Position numbers and translations under genes: made by a program. Positions 24,091 to 37,060 of a stretch of DNA of 64,000 nucleotides are shown piece after piece. Position 1 is the first letter of the stretch; each line of letters opens with the position of its first letter. The notes under the pieces were generated by a model that was not told the origin of the DNA, did no database searches, and saw only the letters and a list, made by a program, of their open reading frames with translations. Where the stretch lies: positions 62,443,633-62,507,632 of the forward strand of contig OX578280.1 of the NCBI GenBank assembly GCA_951217055.1. Reading direction: 5' to 3'. Origin of the DNA: Gerris lacustris (taxonomy: Eukaryota > Arthropoda > Insecta > Hemiptera > Gerridae).

Positions 24091-24572
24091 GCTTGTTTTT
24101 ACTTTCTAATATAAAGAGAAAGTATTGTGATGGCGTGAAAATTCGATTTTGAGAATTTGATGGATTTACACGCTTTGAGGTCCCCTGAGTCCAAAAAAGT
24201 GGTTTAAATGTCTATGTACCGTCAATTCAGACGCGTGAAGCCTAAACTACTGGGCCGATTTTGACGAAATTTGGCATACTTCTTCAGAAAAATCATAACC
24301 CAAGGCGAAAAGTAGAAAATGAATTTTAGCTCAAAATTTGGGGGCTCTACCCCCCGCAAACCTGGATGCCTAAACGCTGACTCTACTTAAACGCGGACGG
24401 AGAGAGGCCGGGTTTGATTCCCCACCAAGGAGAAGTTTTTTTATGATCAATTTCGATAAAATCCTCAATAATAATTAAATGTACCCAGTAAAACTCGAAA
24501 ACTATTATATGGAAAACACTAGGCTAAGTTATTACATGAGAAAGTTCTGAGTTGCCTCGGATCGATTTTTTA
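24091..24572 (+). repeat. Family C copy with a tRNA-like box
   Basis: It begins with the hairpin TTTCTAATATAAAGAGAAAG, then GAGGTCCCCTGAGTCCAAAA and CTACTGGGCCGATTTTGACG. A tRNA-like stretch near 24395-24425 (GGCCGGGTTTGATTCCCCAC) resembles a Pol III B box and is better kept in the copy at 43345-43970. Confidence 0.7.
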
Positions 24573-24582
24573 TGAGATTTTG

Positions 24583-24633
24583 CTTCCGAGCTTACCGAAG
24601 GTAACGGAAGCTATGTGATTGTTCTGAGGAAAG

Positions 24634-24677
<44 letters not shown>

Positions 24678-25055
24678 GATTTTAAAAATTTAAGACAAAA
24701 GTTCGGACATCAGGGAACATTTTTGGTTCCATGCCTGTCTGTCGGTATGTTGCTCAATTTTTGCGAACCAACATATAAAAAAAAAGTTTAAATTTAGCCT
24801 GCAGATAGCCCCCAGATTAATTTCAACCGTCTGCGCTCTTTAAATTTAGCTAAACCTATACTTTAATTCACATAAAAAATCAAAATAATTTTGACAGATA
24901 AAAAGTCCGGGGGGGGGGGGAAATCAAATTATAATTATTATTCCCGTAGTTAATAATAATTATAATTTGATTTAAATTAAAAAAGCATAAAATAATTAAA
25001 CTATACGAAATAGGGCACGAAAATGCTATGTGTCACACTAATTGGAGGTCTATTT
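24583..25055 (+). mobile_element. Family A copy with poly-T and a palindrome insert
   Basis: Starts GCTTCCGAGCTTACCGAAGG and ends near ACTAATTGGAGGTCTATT. It carries a 39-T run (24637-24675), a 12-G run (24909-24920), and the short palindrome at 24921-24973 near its end. Confidence 0.7.
24921..24973. repeat. Short palindrome, shrunken copy of 55042-55173
   Basis: AAATCAAATTATAATTATTA and its complement surround only TTCCCGTAGT-type central bases. The outer arms match the long palindrome at 55042-55173, but the GC-rich middle of about 80 bp is missing. Confidence 0.8.
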
Positions 25056-25372
25056 ATTACTTATCTATGTTTATTTTTTATCGTAGTTTGATAATGAAAG
25101 CTACTTTACATATATGTAATTAAAAATTATATAAGAAATGTAATACATATTCATAAGTTAAATGCACTTTAATTGCAATTATTAAAATGCATGTGTGTGC
25201 ATACGTAAGTCCCTATTATATTATGTAAGAATTTAGTTTAATAAGAATTTAAGAACTGCTTGTTATGTTTTAGTTCTTGCTATTTTGTTATTAGAGCTGC
25301 CTAAAGTAAACTTCCTGTGAGGGCAAATGCCATATTCGTAATATATTGTATTTTCTTTTTTCAATAATATCA

Positions 25373-25522
<150 letters not shown>

Positions 25523-25699
25523 TTTGTAATGTAAAAATGAATTTAAAATATATGAGGAAAAAAGGATGTATAAACATTATTTATAATATTTCCTGAGATA
25601 AGACCATTTTTATCTAGAAAGGAAGAATAAGTTCTACTGTTCCATGTTTTAACAGGAAAAAAAAGAATCTTTTAAATTGTTACTTTTTAAAACTTTCTA

Positions 25700-26013
25700 G
25701 TTCAAGTTTAGAAAGTTATACAGACAGACAAACCGACAGACAGACACGGAACCAAAAATGTTTGCAGATATCTCAAACGGATTTTTGTCATGGAATTTTT
25801 GAAATCGTAGACATACAATTTTTTTGTTCTTCAGATCGATCACCTAGCTTCCGTTACCTTCGGTAAGCTCGGAAAAAAATCAAAATAATTTTAACAGGTT
25901 AAAAAAAAAAGGGAAACAATTAAACAAATTGACAATAATGGCTTGTAAAATCAATAAAGTACGTGATAGGATGCAAGGAAGCTATTTGCCACACTAACTG
26001 GCAGTCTATTTTT
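25700..26013. repeat. Composite of two opposed family A ends
   Basis: 25700-25873 is the hairpin half in minus orientation (CACGGAACCAAAAATG ... CTTCCGTTACC). At 25874 it switches to the opposite half in plus orientation, ending GGCAGTCTATTTT. The two pieces abut without spacer. Confidence 0.65.
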
Positions 26014-26056
26014 TATTTATATAGTTAATTGTGTATATTATTGCTATTCTCGAACA

Positions 26057-26104
26057 AAATATAGCATGTTTTTCATTCATTCATAGGTTTTAAGAAGTTA
26101 CAGG

Positions 26105-26195
<91 letters not shown>

Positions 26196-26230
26196 GCAAT
26201 AAAATACCGAGTTTTTGGACACTGCAATAA

Positions 26231-26304
<74 letters not shown>

Positions 26305-26305
26305 T
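26057..26305. repeat. Repeated leader plus two (TA)n arrays, copy 2
   Basis: The leader of the 25373 copy is followed by TA arrays at 26107-26191 and 26233-26305, separated by a 41-bp unique stretch. Confidence 0.8.
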
Positions 26306-26785
26306 GTAGGGTACATATATACATATAACAAGGTTTCGGAAGCAGATATTCCTACTATCATAGAGATCAGCGAGACCCTAGATAAAAAGGAGTCAGGTTC
26401 AATTCATCATGGATAAAAATTAATATTTTCCATACGCAGCCATATGAATATTGTGCCTAGGTGAAGCCATATATGAGATGCTAACCTAAACCGTCTTCTT
26501 TTCTCACAACAAAACATGGAGAGAGTGTATACCTATTCAATTACTGCTTATTAGCCGTGTACACTGGCATTAGATTTAATCCAGATGAGAAGTACCTATA
26601 TAATGCCACTGTCATAGTGCCACTAATGGCAAATCAGAGCAGAAGTACCTACTAACATCTTAAACATTCGTAAACATCTACAGATTAGGCAATTTACCAT
26701 GTCCAATGAAACATATCTAAATAGATATATCTCTGCAAATTTTCGTTAAAAAAGTTTATTTGTAAAATAAATAAATAAACTACTT

Positions 26786-27071
26786 TTAATTAAATAATAT
26801 AAATTGTCTCTCCACGTAAACTGACTTATTTGTTTATTTTATCTTACAAAGCAGCTTTCAGCCTTCATAAGGCCATCATCAGTGCCGGAATGTGGTGGAA
26901 GTAGAGTTACATTATATAAATGAGAAGTTAATGATGGAGTCCAGTCAACTTCATGTCGGAGATAAAGGTATAAAGACTCACCTACCCTTATCAAGGCTGA
27001 AAGCTGCTTTGTACGATAGTGATAAACAAATTAGTCAGTTTACGCGGAGATAAAATTTATATTATTAATTA
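26786..27071. mobile_element. Foldback element with about 70-bp TIRs
   Basis: TCTCTCCACGTAAACTGAC...AAAGCAGCTTTCAGCCTT pairs with AAGGCTGAAAGCTGCTTT...GTCAGTTTACGCGGAGA. Flanks share TTAATTAA-like bases. A single arm of the same family is at 30572-30740. It lies in kinase intron 1, 0.5 kb from exon 1. Confidence 0.75.
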
Positions 27072-27566
27072 AGATGACCTCCATAGACTATCGAAATCTA
27101 CAATACTTTTAACCACTTACTTTAACCAGTACTAAGAAGTGAGGATTGACCAAAGATATCACTTATAAAACTTCAATTAAGATCATTGCATATTTTCATA
27201 ACTTATATAAAGATTGCGAACAAATTTGCGGATGTTTGACATTATTTAGTGATAAAAAGTCTAGCCAGATGATAAAATTAAAAAATAATAATAAATAAGT
27301 TAACTATCAAGCAAATGGACAACAGATGTATAAAGGTAGTCAGATATATGGATAAAAGCATATGAATGATTTGGACTATAGACAAACAGCTGTAAGTTAG
27401 TTATATTAAAATCATATCAATAAAATATATTTTCCGAATGATATAATTATTGTGAAACCTAGATAATCGAACATTTAATATAATACACAAGAACCCGAAC
27501 ACATGACACATACGAATCCAACTGCGGAAACCAACAAACTTTGATAACATAAAAGATAATATTAAC

Positions 27567-28141
27567 CTGATTTTAAGCTGGAAGAGTTCTGCCAAAGATT
27601 TATTCTCTTCTTCATCTTCATGAGTTGTAACTATAACTTCTTGATAAGGATCTATTGAGAGAAGATCTAAGAAACGATCTGTAGATATTATAGGTGTAGG
27701 ATGATGAGCTTGTACAACAGTCGAATGAACAATTGGAGTTAACGTTTTAGAAGTATCAATGTGATTTTTACTGGATAAGTTGGTTGGACTGAGGGCATGC
27801 GTGGTTGAAGATTTGTCATGTTGAAGCGTCTGTATAAATTCGATATGTTGAGTTTTTCCTTCTTCTTTAATGATAACTTCTTTCGATTCTTTTTGATTAA
27901 GGTGTTCATTTCCATGCTGATCATTTTCTAATTTATCAGTTGTTCTAAAAGTGATAACTTCTGATAAAGTTGGTTTTAAAGCATTTGCAGAATGAACTAA
28001 ATTTGAATTTATTTGAACATGTATCAACAAGAATAAAGTTAAAATAATAGTGACTGCACTCACACCCAGTCCAATCCTCTCTCTTAGTTTCATGTTGGTC
28101 GACTGAACACGAGTATGATTCGAGACTCGAAAAAATAACAT
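27567..28141 (-). CDS. FAM20: FAM20-family kinase, exon 1: membrane anchor and stem
   Basis: This is the first coding exon of a FAM20-type Golgi/secretory kinase. In-frame TGA lies two codons before the ATG at 28141. A second ATG at 28093 (residue 17) has the better context (A at -3) and sits directly before the anchor, so it may be the real start. Residues 23-42 form a hydrophobic segment after a basic patch (KLRER), typical of a type II signal anchor. Residues 43 to about 175 are low-complexity, Ser/Thr/His/Glu-rich stem with NLS and NKS glycosylation sequons. The end, SLAELFQ, resembles the SLLARLFEH stretch of vertebrate FAM20C. The ORF reads on to 27401, but CAG|GTTAAT at 27567/27566 is a good donor leaving two bases (AG), which matches the exon at 5023-5147. 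The family phosphorylates secreted proteins in the Golgi. Family identity rests mainly on the downstream exons; a small extra exon between is not excluded. Confidence 0.8.
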
Positions 28142-29450
28142 TCGTCAGCATATCACTTCCCCGCTAACGTAGACCGAACTCACCCCCACCATTACTTCTC
28201 TTATCCGACACAATAGTTATTTTTTAATATTATTAATAAAATCATTATTTGACTAAACCATTTTTAATTATCGACACGAGCTCAAAAATCAAAAAGAAAT
28301 ATATATATATAACTCAATGTATGTTATAATAAGTATAGAATGTAACACTATTTTTATATTACAATATAACATATCAACCTTCATAACCGAGATGCAATGA
28401 CCTTCTGGTATGGTCAGCCGTTTCAGCTGCAGATAACCCAGTCATACAAATATAAGATAAGTAGACGTTTACAAACGCCCACTACATACATACATAAACA
28501 AAAGAGATGGAGGGAGGGGAAAGTTCCGGAGACAGCATTATTTTATACATTTCAGCCTTCTTCAAATAAGCTTACATGAAAAAAAAAATATTACATTAAA
28601 CATTGAATTTTTAACAATATCAGCAATTCCGTCCAACCTTTTAAAAAAAATGTACAGCGAATAAATTTGAAAAACATTGAATTTACCTTCGAACCGTATG
28701 CAAAAAATTAAACATTTCAAATAAGAACAGAGCGAAAACACCTTTGAGGGTTCATCGGCTTCTTTTTTTTTATCGATGACATGCTTATGTTATCGAATTT
28801 TAATATATTTTCATTCATGTATCTTTTAAAATAAGCAAGTTAGAGTAATGAAATGCGCATAATTTATAAGTTACACGTGCTAAGGCATTTAAGAAGTAAT
28901 ATTATTCTTTTGGAGTCCTTATAATGTCTTATGTTAGAGAATGAAATACAGCAATGACATTACTATGTTTTTCGTTTAAATTTCATGTTGTTTGAGATGA
29001 AAAAATCATAAGTTAAAGTTTTAACACTCATTTTCACATTAAGTAAAATATGTTTAATGTTTGGTCGATAACACAGTCTTACGTCTTAACATAATGTTGG
29101 GTCTTATCGGGAAGTAAAAAAAGGTAAAGATACAAGAAATTTGAAATTTATGTCAAGAAATTAAAATCATAAATAAATTCAAGAAGAAAGGAGAAGACAA
29201 GGTATAATTATTCATTCACCACAGAGCCAGAGTAGCAAGGTCGTGCACCGATCCCTTGGTTTACCAAAGTTATATGATCCAAGACATTAATTCAAAAACA
29301 CTCGCGCGAACGAAATTCACCGCTAAATAAGTTAAGAGATTTTAACACGTAAACCACTATCGTGAGATTCAGTTTATAGTTAATTTATAAAATAAGTTTT
29401 CTTGCCTAGAAAGCTCGCGATATATTCCAAGAGCTGAAGTAATAACAGGC
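28142..29450. other. Upstream flank of the kinase gene, no recognised element
   Basis: Minus-strand sequence before the ATG is GC-mixed to about 28200, then AT-rich. No TATA box or initiator is clear. Exon 1 has a stop just upstream of its ATG, so additional coding exons upstream are unlikely, though a non-coding first exon is possible. Confidence 0.35.
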
Positions 29451-30570
29451 AGTTTTTAGTAAAAGTCACATGTATATTTGGCACAAGATGGATTCACACC
29501 TAAAGTCACGGTCACGGACAGGGCTGGTCCTGGTACGGTCAGGTCAGGTCAGGACCCCTTTATAATGTTTTCAAGTGGGAGCATTCACACCTTCCTTCCC
29601 GGCCGGCCCCCGGTTGTTTAATTCAATAAGGAAATTACAATGGGGAAGTGTTGGTGAAATTTAGTTTCATTGTCCACCAATTTTGAAAACTCACCTACTA
29701 TTTTCTTCTCGATAAATAGGTACATCTTAAGGACCGTAAACTTACCCCCTAGTATAAACGGGCTTGTAAACGAGCAACATTTGACGGCAATGCGTGGCTG
29801 GCAATAATGGTAGCAATAATTTTAGCTACGAATTAATTTAACTCTTTTTTACAATTTCATTCAACTCTGATAAATTATTAATCAAATTAATATAAATAAA
29901 AAAATAAAAAAAAATGTAAAAGAAAAGTGCAGGCAATGATAACCCAAACAATGTGGAGAAAAAAGATCAGTAAGAGTAAGAAGCTCGGGTAAACAGCGAG
30001 TTGCAAATCTTAGACGCGTCTGGAAGGAAGATGCCATTTTTTTTTCAAAGTAACAACTACAAATAAAATATAAAAAAGGTTGCTTGAATAAATTTGTGTA
30101 TAAATTATATACACGAAATAAGTTATCACAATTTCTGTGATATTAATTTGCTTATCTGTTATGGGATAAAAATATAATTCTATTTGGAGTCAATCTTAAA
30201 GTGATGTACTTGAAATACTTAAATGAGTTACACAAAGTCTAAGAGGAACTCCCAAGTAGAAGCCAGAGATGTGGAGTCAGACATCATGGATGAATGTAGC
30301 TTATTCGAATGCATAATGGGAGCCGACGTGCTACGAGCTTTCGTGGCCCCCTGGACGCCAGGTGCATTTTAATACAACTCAGACCACGTCTGGACAAAAG
30401 TATCGCTAGCCACCTTGCGCCAGCAAATGGGAGGGGGCTACCGGGTTCCAGCCCCCACTTCCCCCACCATGTCAAATTTGCTAGGATTATAAAATGAATA
30501 ATAAAATAAAAATTAATTTCTTCATATTACGGTTTATGTTTTTAGCGATAAAAAAAAAATATATATATAT
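29451..30570. other. Mixed stretch with a GC-richer block at 30260-30480
   Basis: GTCAGGTCAGGTCAGGAC (29539) is a short repeat. The block near 30310-30470 is GC-rich and open on both strands for about 60 codons; neither frame resembles a known protein. It may be a SINE or other retroposed unit. Confidence 0.3.
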
Positions 30571-30571
30571 A

Positions 30572-30740
30572 TATATAAATTATCTCTCCACGTACACTGG
30601 CTAATTTGTTTATTTTATTGTATAAAGCAGCTTTCAGCCTTCATCAGTGCTTGAATGTGAAAGAAATTGAGTTACATCAAACAAGTAAAAAGTTAATGAG
30701 CGAGTCTCCTTCATGTCCGGCACTGGTGGTGCTCTTTTAT
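30572..30740. repeat. Single arm of the 26786-27071 foldback family
   Basis: TATCTCTCCACGTACACTGG, AAAGCAGCTTTCAGCCTTC and ATCAGTGC follow the left arm and first part of the 26786 element; no right arm is present. Confidence 0.65.
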
Positions 30741-30743
30741 AGG

Positions 30744-30778
30744 GTCCGAAGGCAAAACCAAGGTCCCTTATATTTTCC
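30744..30778 (+). repeat. Family D end fragment
   Basis: GGGTCCGAAGGCAAAACCAA then GGTCCCTTATATTTTCC matches the first 35 bp of family D with one change in the terminal repeat. Confidence 0.6.
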
Positions 30779-30779
30779 T

Positions 30780-31116
30780 TGAGGAATTCAAACCTATCAA
30801 AGAAACCACCCTATGACCTCTTTTTGGGACGAGTATATAAACCTTGCAAAGAAACCACCCTATGACCTCTTTTTGGGACGAGTATATAAACCTAGCAAAG
30901 AAACCACCCTATTATGACCTTTTTTTGGGACGAGGAATACAAACCTAGCAAAAAAAACCACCCTATAACCTCCTTTTGGGACGAGGAATTCAAACCTATT
31001 AAAGAAACCACCCAATAGTCTCTTTTCTAGACGAGGAATACAAACCTAGCAAAGAAACCACCCTATAACCTCCTTTGGGGAGGAGGAATGCAAACCTAGC
31101 AAAGAAATCACCCTAT
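30780..31116. repeat. Minisatellite, about 56-58-bp unit, six copies
   Basis: Units share AAACCACCCTAT(GA)CCTC, TTTTGGGACGAG and AAACCTAGCAAAG. The last two units are the most changed. The array starts next to a family D end fragment. Confidence 0.85.
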
Positions 31117-32568
31117 GGGATCTCGCCAATCCCATTATCACTAGCCCACCAAAAAACCCCCTCTATTACCCACTAATAACTACTACTTTGAATTAAAAAG
31201 GAAATAACTTAGGACTCGAACTCGAGCATTCACATTGCTGCTGATTGGAAAGTCAAACATAGGATTCTTCAAACTTACTAAAACAAACCTAATAATATAT
31301 CTTGTGATAAGAACCGTTTACTTTATTGCAAATACACTTGGGAAATTAAGGTATTTAAAAAAAATCTAATCTTTAACGTTATAGGTATTTCCTTAAAATT
31401 CTTATTTATATAATAAAAAGGATTAATGTGGTTCCATTAAACTAAAGTATAAACCTTATTCTACACTGTATTATCGATCTTGTAATTTGGAAAGATTTAT
31501 AAAGGATTGCAAAAAAAAAGTATTTATTATATAGAAAAAGAAAATTATTTATAAGAAATACTAACTTGGTCCTCGTATCACATGTAAGAGGTAAAAAAAG
31601 AACTATTAAAACTAAGCCTTAGAAACGTTACATTTCTAAGTTTCAGCCGAGTTGAAACTTGAGCTTAGAGGAATTCCCTTTCACACCCACGTCTTAACAA
31701 ACTACTGTGAAAAGATTAAGACTTTTCTTCCTTCTATTTCAGTATTACTTACCTTCTTATTTTGCAAAAACCTTTATTTTTATTTTTATAGAGGTTTTCA
31801 CTAAAATCTAATAGAGAAAAAAAATCGTAATTTATAGGTTTTAAAGCTATAAATAACATTATTTAAGAAGGTTTAGCCTAATTATGGTTGGAGTTCTCAA
31901 GGCAAGTAGACTGATTCATTAGTGTCTGTCGGTGCACTTTACCCTGGGTCCTGGGTCCACTGGTTCCAGATAATTAGTCGAGTAGAAGAGGTAGGAACGC
32001 CTGTGGGAATCAGTAGAGGAAAACTTGGCTGAGAACCATCTAGCTCTGGGACACTGGTTAATCAACCCACTTGGCTTGAGCTAATGTGAAAAAACTACCC
32101 TCACAGAACAAACCTTCACAACAAAAAATATCCACCCCTAGAAACCAAGAACACAAGAACAGCAATATCAAACACGCCAAAAAGAAAATCTTGATTATTG
32201 TCATCAATAAATGGTGCCGTAAAGTAATTGAAATTATTTCCTTTACAAAAAAAATAATGATTAGACGAAGCAATAAAGATAATCTGGTGTAGATCACGTA
32301 TAGAAGACAACGATCTTATAAAGAAGAATCTTCTTCAGGGGCATTCAACTTTTACAACAAACAATATCCTTTCTAGAAGTCAAGATCAGCATTCTCAAAC
32401 GATCTTATAGAAAGGTATGATTGGTAAAAATTGTAGCTCAATCCGCAAACTAGTACGGAAACCTATTAGATATGCTTTTACAATATTGCATAATTTGTTT
32501 TTTTTTCGTTTTCCCTTATTTTTATTTTATTTTTTATTTTTTCTAATGTGTCAAAATTGTTTTGATTT
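31117..32568. other. No recognised gene or element
   Basis: AT-rich with a few GC-richer stretches (31900-32060). The minus strand near 31215 has GAGTTCGAGTCCT, B-box-like, but no A box. Overlapping small frames at 32058-32310 show no family features. Confidence 0.3.
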
Positions 32569-33878
32569 TGCTTCCGAGCTTACCGAAGGTTACGGAAGCT
32601 ATGTGATCGTTCTAAAGAACGAAAATATTTTATGTCTCAGATTTCAAAAATTCCAAGACTGGGAACATTTGTGGTTCCGTGTCTGTCAGTCAACAGCTCA
32701 ATTTTTTCGAACCAACATATCTTAAAAAGTTCGATTTAATATAAATTTGTATGGCAGGTCATAATTAACCGATTGTTGGTCCCATATAAGTTTCAACTTT
32801 CTGCGCTCATCTGTTTCTCTTCCACATGCGCACAAACATACATTTATTTACACCTATAGCTTCAAAAGTACTTATCTGATTTGTATGAAACTTTTATAGT
32901 TTATCTTAAGTAACCCGCAGATATCCCAAGATTAATTTGATTACCGTCTGTGCTCATTAACTTTTGCTAAATTGGTACTTTAATTCATGTAAAATTATAA
33001 GATAAAAAGAACTTTTTATATACTACTTTTTTTAAATTTTCTGTTGAATCATATGTAATGATGATAGTATAATAATTGTCATTGTTATAATATAATGTTA
33101 GTGAAAAAAAAAAATAGTTCCGAATTTATTTACTTCACATAAATGACAACCATCTAGAGAGCTGAACTTAATCCTATAAAAGGACAAATCTTTGTACAAC
33201 GGATCTCGCCAACACCGAATCTAAACCGTGCATTGATATGCCCTCGTGTGGGGACAGCAAGAGAAGAAAAAGAAAAATGTGTACAAGTAAAGAAGTACAG
33301 ATGCAGAAAAATTAAACCGATACCTAGGAAACAAATGTAAACAAACCTGGTTGTCATACGGCAATTAATTAATTTATTTGCTTACTTTTCCTTTTTCGCT
33401 GTCATTCAATGTTTATCTTTATAATAAAAAAAAACACAAATTTGAAACCCGTCAAAATGAAGATTGTAAATATGGGACATGTCAAAACAAATAAAATAAC
33501 TTGGGGATGATTTTTCTGAACTAACTTTCCATCCAGCCAAATTTTCTGAAAACGAATTAAATTCTGCTGAAAAATGACTAAAAGTATTAAAATATTGCAT
33601 TGTCATCGTGTTCTGAGCTATTCTAAAAGTTTCAAATGTCTAGCTACTCGGGAAGTTAGTTATAAATCGATTGCAAGATTTGTACTGGACAAATAAACAA
33701 ACAAGAAAGCAAGCTAATAAAAACGTAGTAAAAAATCAAAATAATTATGACAGATTAAAAAAAACGGCGGAAACAATAAAAAAAATTAGACAATAATAGC
33801 TTGTAAAAGCATAACATCAATTAAGTACGTGATAGGATGCGAGGAAGCTATGTGCCACACCAATTGGCAGACTATTTT
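32569..33878 (+). mobile_element. Family A, full length, with family B inserted
   Basis: It runs from GCTTCCGAGCTTACCGAAGG through GGTTCCGTGTCTGTCAGTC and GAACCAACATATCTTAAAA to the end motif near 33878 (GTGCCACACCAATTGGCAG). Family B occupies 32997-33732, so A here predates B. Without B the element is about 0.57 kb. Confidence 0.8.
32997..33732. mobile_element. Family B copy 2, nested in family A
   Basis: Nearly identical in order to 16815-17551, including the conserved 67-codon minus-strand frame (33154-33357). The host family A reads continuously across the two junctions, which defines both B ends. Confidence 0.8.
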
Positions 33879-33932
33879 ACATGAATTAAAGTATGTATCA
33901 ATTTAGCAAAAGTTAAAGAGCGCAGAAGGTAA

Positions 33933-34115
33933 GAAGTCATGGACTCAGGAAAAACAAGCAAGTGTTAGGTTTTATAACCTGCTGGAAACCTTCATTGCAT
34001 CATATTCATATTTACAGTGGTCTATTTTATTAAAAACTGACTATTCATGACACAAAAACAACACTAGCGCACTCCACAGATATCCTTTACTTCTTGGTCT
34101 TGGTCGTCCTTCAAT
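33933..34115. repeat. Shortened copy of the 1356-1955 element
   Basis: AAGAAGTCATGGACTC at the left and AACAACACTAGCGCACTCC, ACTTCTTGGTC at the right match the larger copy; the middle 400 bp is missing. Confidence 0.65.
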
Positions 34116-34562
34116 AGCATAATTACATAAAATAAAATAAAATTGAACTTACAATTTCCATAAATTTCAGTCAGCTCTATTTTAGTTCATATACCATCTT
34201 AGTAGTATGGTCAGCACCTAAAACATAAAAAGACAAATTAGAATAAAGTTACATGAAGGGGGAGGGGGAATGAAAAAATATCGTGTAGCTTGAACTACTA
34301 AGCCACTTTTGATGAAATTTTGGATACGCGTTCAAAAAAGTAATACCCTAAAGTGAGATTAAGAAATTAAATGTAGCTGTAAATGTGGGGCAATGCCCCC
34401 AAAAAATATTTCTCAAAATATGGTTCGAGGTTTTCGGACTGATTTTATTATAACGTTATATTGTATTAAACTAAATGGAAAGAAGAATAATAAACTGGCT
34501 TTAAGAAGGATTTGCGTATACCTTACCTTACCTACCTTGTTGTATACCTTGCTATACCTACT

Positions 34563-34765
34563 CTTTACTTTCTCATATAAAGAGAAAGTATTGTGCTAGC
34601 GCCAAAATTATATTTTGAGTTACTAATGGATTAACACGTTTTGAGGTCCCCTGAGTCCAAAAAATTATTTTAAAAACATGTCTGTCTGTCATCCGTGCAG
34701 ACGCGTGGAGCCTTAGGAACAGGGCCGATTTTGACGAAATTTGTCATTGAAGTAATCGAATTGAA
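34563..34765 (+). repeat. Family C, truncated copy
   Basis: Hairpin TTTCTCATATAAAGAGAAAG, then GAGGTCCCCTGAGTCCAAAA and GGGCCGATTTTGACGAAATT; it ends there. Confidence 0.75.
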
Positions 34766-34985
34766 CATAAAAAAAAGTCCAGTAATGCACCATGACTTAA
34801 AGAGCAAATTTTCAAATATATCTGCATATTATTGGCTTATGATAATATAATAATAGCCATTTATTGAAACAATACATTTTTTTTTTTTTTTTTTTACCTA
34901 TATTTTCAAATCGGTTTTTAAAACCGTGGCACCTTGGCTTATGATAATATAGAAAAACTTGGGTTTAGAATTTGGATGGGTGGTA

Positions 34986-35027
34986 AAATTTCTCCATGGA
35001 AATCCATGGATTTCCATGGAGAAATTT
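34986..35027. repeat. 42-bp perfect palindrome
   Basis: AAATTTCTCCATGGAAATCC meets its complement at a central CCATGG. The half-site ATTTCCATGGAGAAA recurs once near 36965. Confidence 0.9.
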
Positions 35028-35174
35028 TTCAATAATGTTATTTTTGACCATAAATTGTCAAAATTTGACCCCTATATGAACTTCAAAAATTCTGGCCAAC
35101 GAACTCATCCTTTCTTTTGATATTATTGAGACTTTAATATTGGTTTGAAATTTTTAAGCGCAGTCTAGAGTCTA

Positions 35175-35175
35175 G

Positions 35176-35266
<91 letters not shown>

Positions 35267-35325
35267 CATACATATATACATACATATATACATACATATA
35301 TACAAACATATATACATACATAAAA
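35175..35325. repeat. (CA)n-(TA)n-(CATA)n compound microsatellite
   Basis: About 24 bp of CA, 62 bp of TA, then ACATACATATAT-type repeats to 35325. Confidence 0.9.
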
Positions 35326-36279
35326 AAGTGTTAAATTTGATTAATCGATTCAGAATGGTCTAAAACGAAAACGGATTTCCAAGGAAAAAATTTTCAAAAA
35401 TTCGCATTACAAAAATTTTGAAGCCTAATTTTCTTCAAAAATTCGTAAATAAGATGATTTTGCATTACAACTTTTATATTTCAGTTTAAAAACCGATTGA
35501 AAAAAACAAGAAAAATATTTCTTGTGAAAATAAAGAACATTAATGTGTTTAAAGAGACAAAAAAGTATTTTTATCCTGTCGTTTATAGATAAGCGAGAGA
35601 GAGCTCCTCACTGTGTAAAGGCGAAATCTTACTTTATAATTTTAGAGTTTTATAATAAGGCGTCTCTTGGCGAGATATAGGAGGAAGGTAGGCGCCAGAT
35701 TTACACCTTCTCTCTGACACTAACCTGGGTGCCTTTCCTCTTCCCGCCTCATTGCAAATTTATAGCATTATTCCGTTTTTGCTCCCTCAGATCTCGTACG
35801 AATTACGACGAATATTTCCCTCTTAACTCCCGGAGTATACGCGAGACTTGAAAATACTTTACACTGTGAAAAACAGTCTCCTGTTACTATCGCTTTTCGC
35901 TCTTGTAATATATTGCCAACTTTGTAGGCAAAAACTCTTATCCAACCGAGAGCACAACAAATACCTTGAGAATTTCTTAGAAATTATTCTTTATTCTTTT
36001 TGTTTAAAAAAAAAATTGTGTCAGAAAAATGTTTGATAATGCACTTTAAAATATATTTTGTCATTTTATTGAACATTGTATTATTTAGACAAAGTTTAAA
36101 GAGAGACCTCTAAATCTCAGGCAGGTAAGATGTGTTTCGAACTAACGATCATGTCAAAGAAAGATGCGAAAAATAACCAAAATGTCTATTTGTAATATTA
36201 ATTTATTTATTAACATATACTTAGTGATAAAGGTCCAAGATCTTTATAAAGATAATCAATCACCTTTACACGACAATGT

Positions 36280-36440
36280 ATCAAAATTTCATCTAAATCG
36301 GACCGAACAGGACAGAACGACCGACAAACATTAGCCTCGAGACCAAAAATGTTTTCTAATATGAGGAACGAAATTAGCCCAGGATTTTTTTTAAATAAAA
36401 TCATTTTTGTCCTTCAAAATGTTCAAAATGCTTCCGTTAC
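36280..36440 (-). repeat. Worn family A fragment
   Basis: TCGAGACCAAAAATGTTTTC and GCTTCCGTTACGCTCAG retain the order of the family; the hairpin is broken. Confidence 0.45.
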
Positions 36441-36454
36441 GCTCAGAAGAAAAA

Positions 36455-36600
36455 AGGAAGGCAATTGTTGAGGTAGCCGGGGTCACATATGGTTACAGTA
36501 GGTACTACTGTATTAAACTCCGAAGCAAAATGAAAGGGAATAACTTGTTGAAGTAGCCGGGGTCACATATGGTTACAGTACTACTGTATTAAACTCCGGT
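36455..36600. repeat. Two direct repeats of about 75 bp
   Basis: GTAGCCGGGGTCACATATGG then TTACAGTA and ACTACTGTATTAAACTCCG occur twice, differing by a five-base GTAGG gain in the first copy. Confidence 0.85.
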
Positions 36601-37060
36601 ACACAGAGGTACGGGGTACAAAAAACAAAATAGTATTTACCCTTCAAGATGCATGTCGTTGGAAAGCGCTTTAAGAGTACAGTAATTATTTATATATACA
36701 CTTTTGTCATATTTTCATGTAAGAGGGGGGTAAAATGGAAAAAACACGTTTTTATGCTAGTTTTGATCCTAAATTGTCAAAATTTGACCCCTAAATGAAG
36801 TCCAAACATTTTGGCCTACAAACTCAACCTTTCTTTTGTTATTATTGACATTTTAACATTTGTTTGGATTTAACATCTGTGGAAAGTGCATCCTAGGGTG
36901 AGATATACATACATACATAAAAAAGTGTTAAATTTCAGGAATCGATTAAGAATGGTCTAGAACGGATTTCCATGGAGAAAAGTTTCAAAATTTCGCATTA
37001 CAAGAATTTTGAAGCCATTGCAATAGCTTAATTTTCTTGGAAAATTCGCTAAAAGAAAGG
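36601..37060. repeat. Family G-related block
   Basis: GGTACGGGGTACAAAAAAC, ACCCTTCAAGATGCATGTC and TTTAAGAGTACAGTAATT parallel the 284-bp units at 55177-55744 at moderate similarity. Confidence 0.5.

Noticed and set aside
24390..24430. tRNA gene
   Set aside because: Only a B-box-like stretch is present; no acceptor stem or cloverleaf can be drawn.
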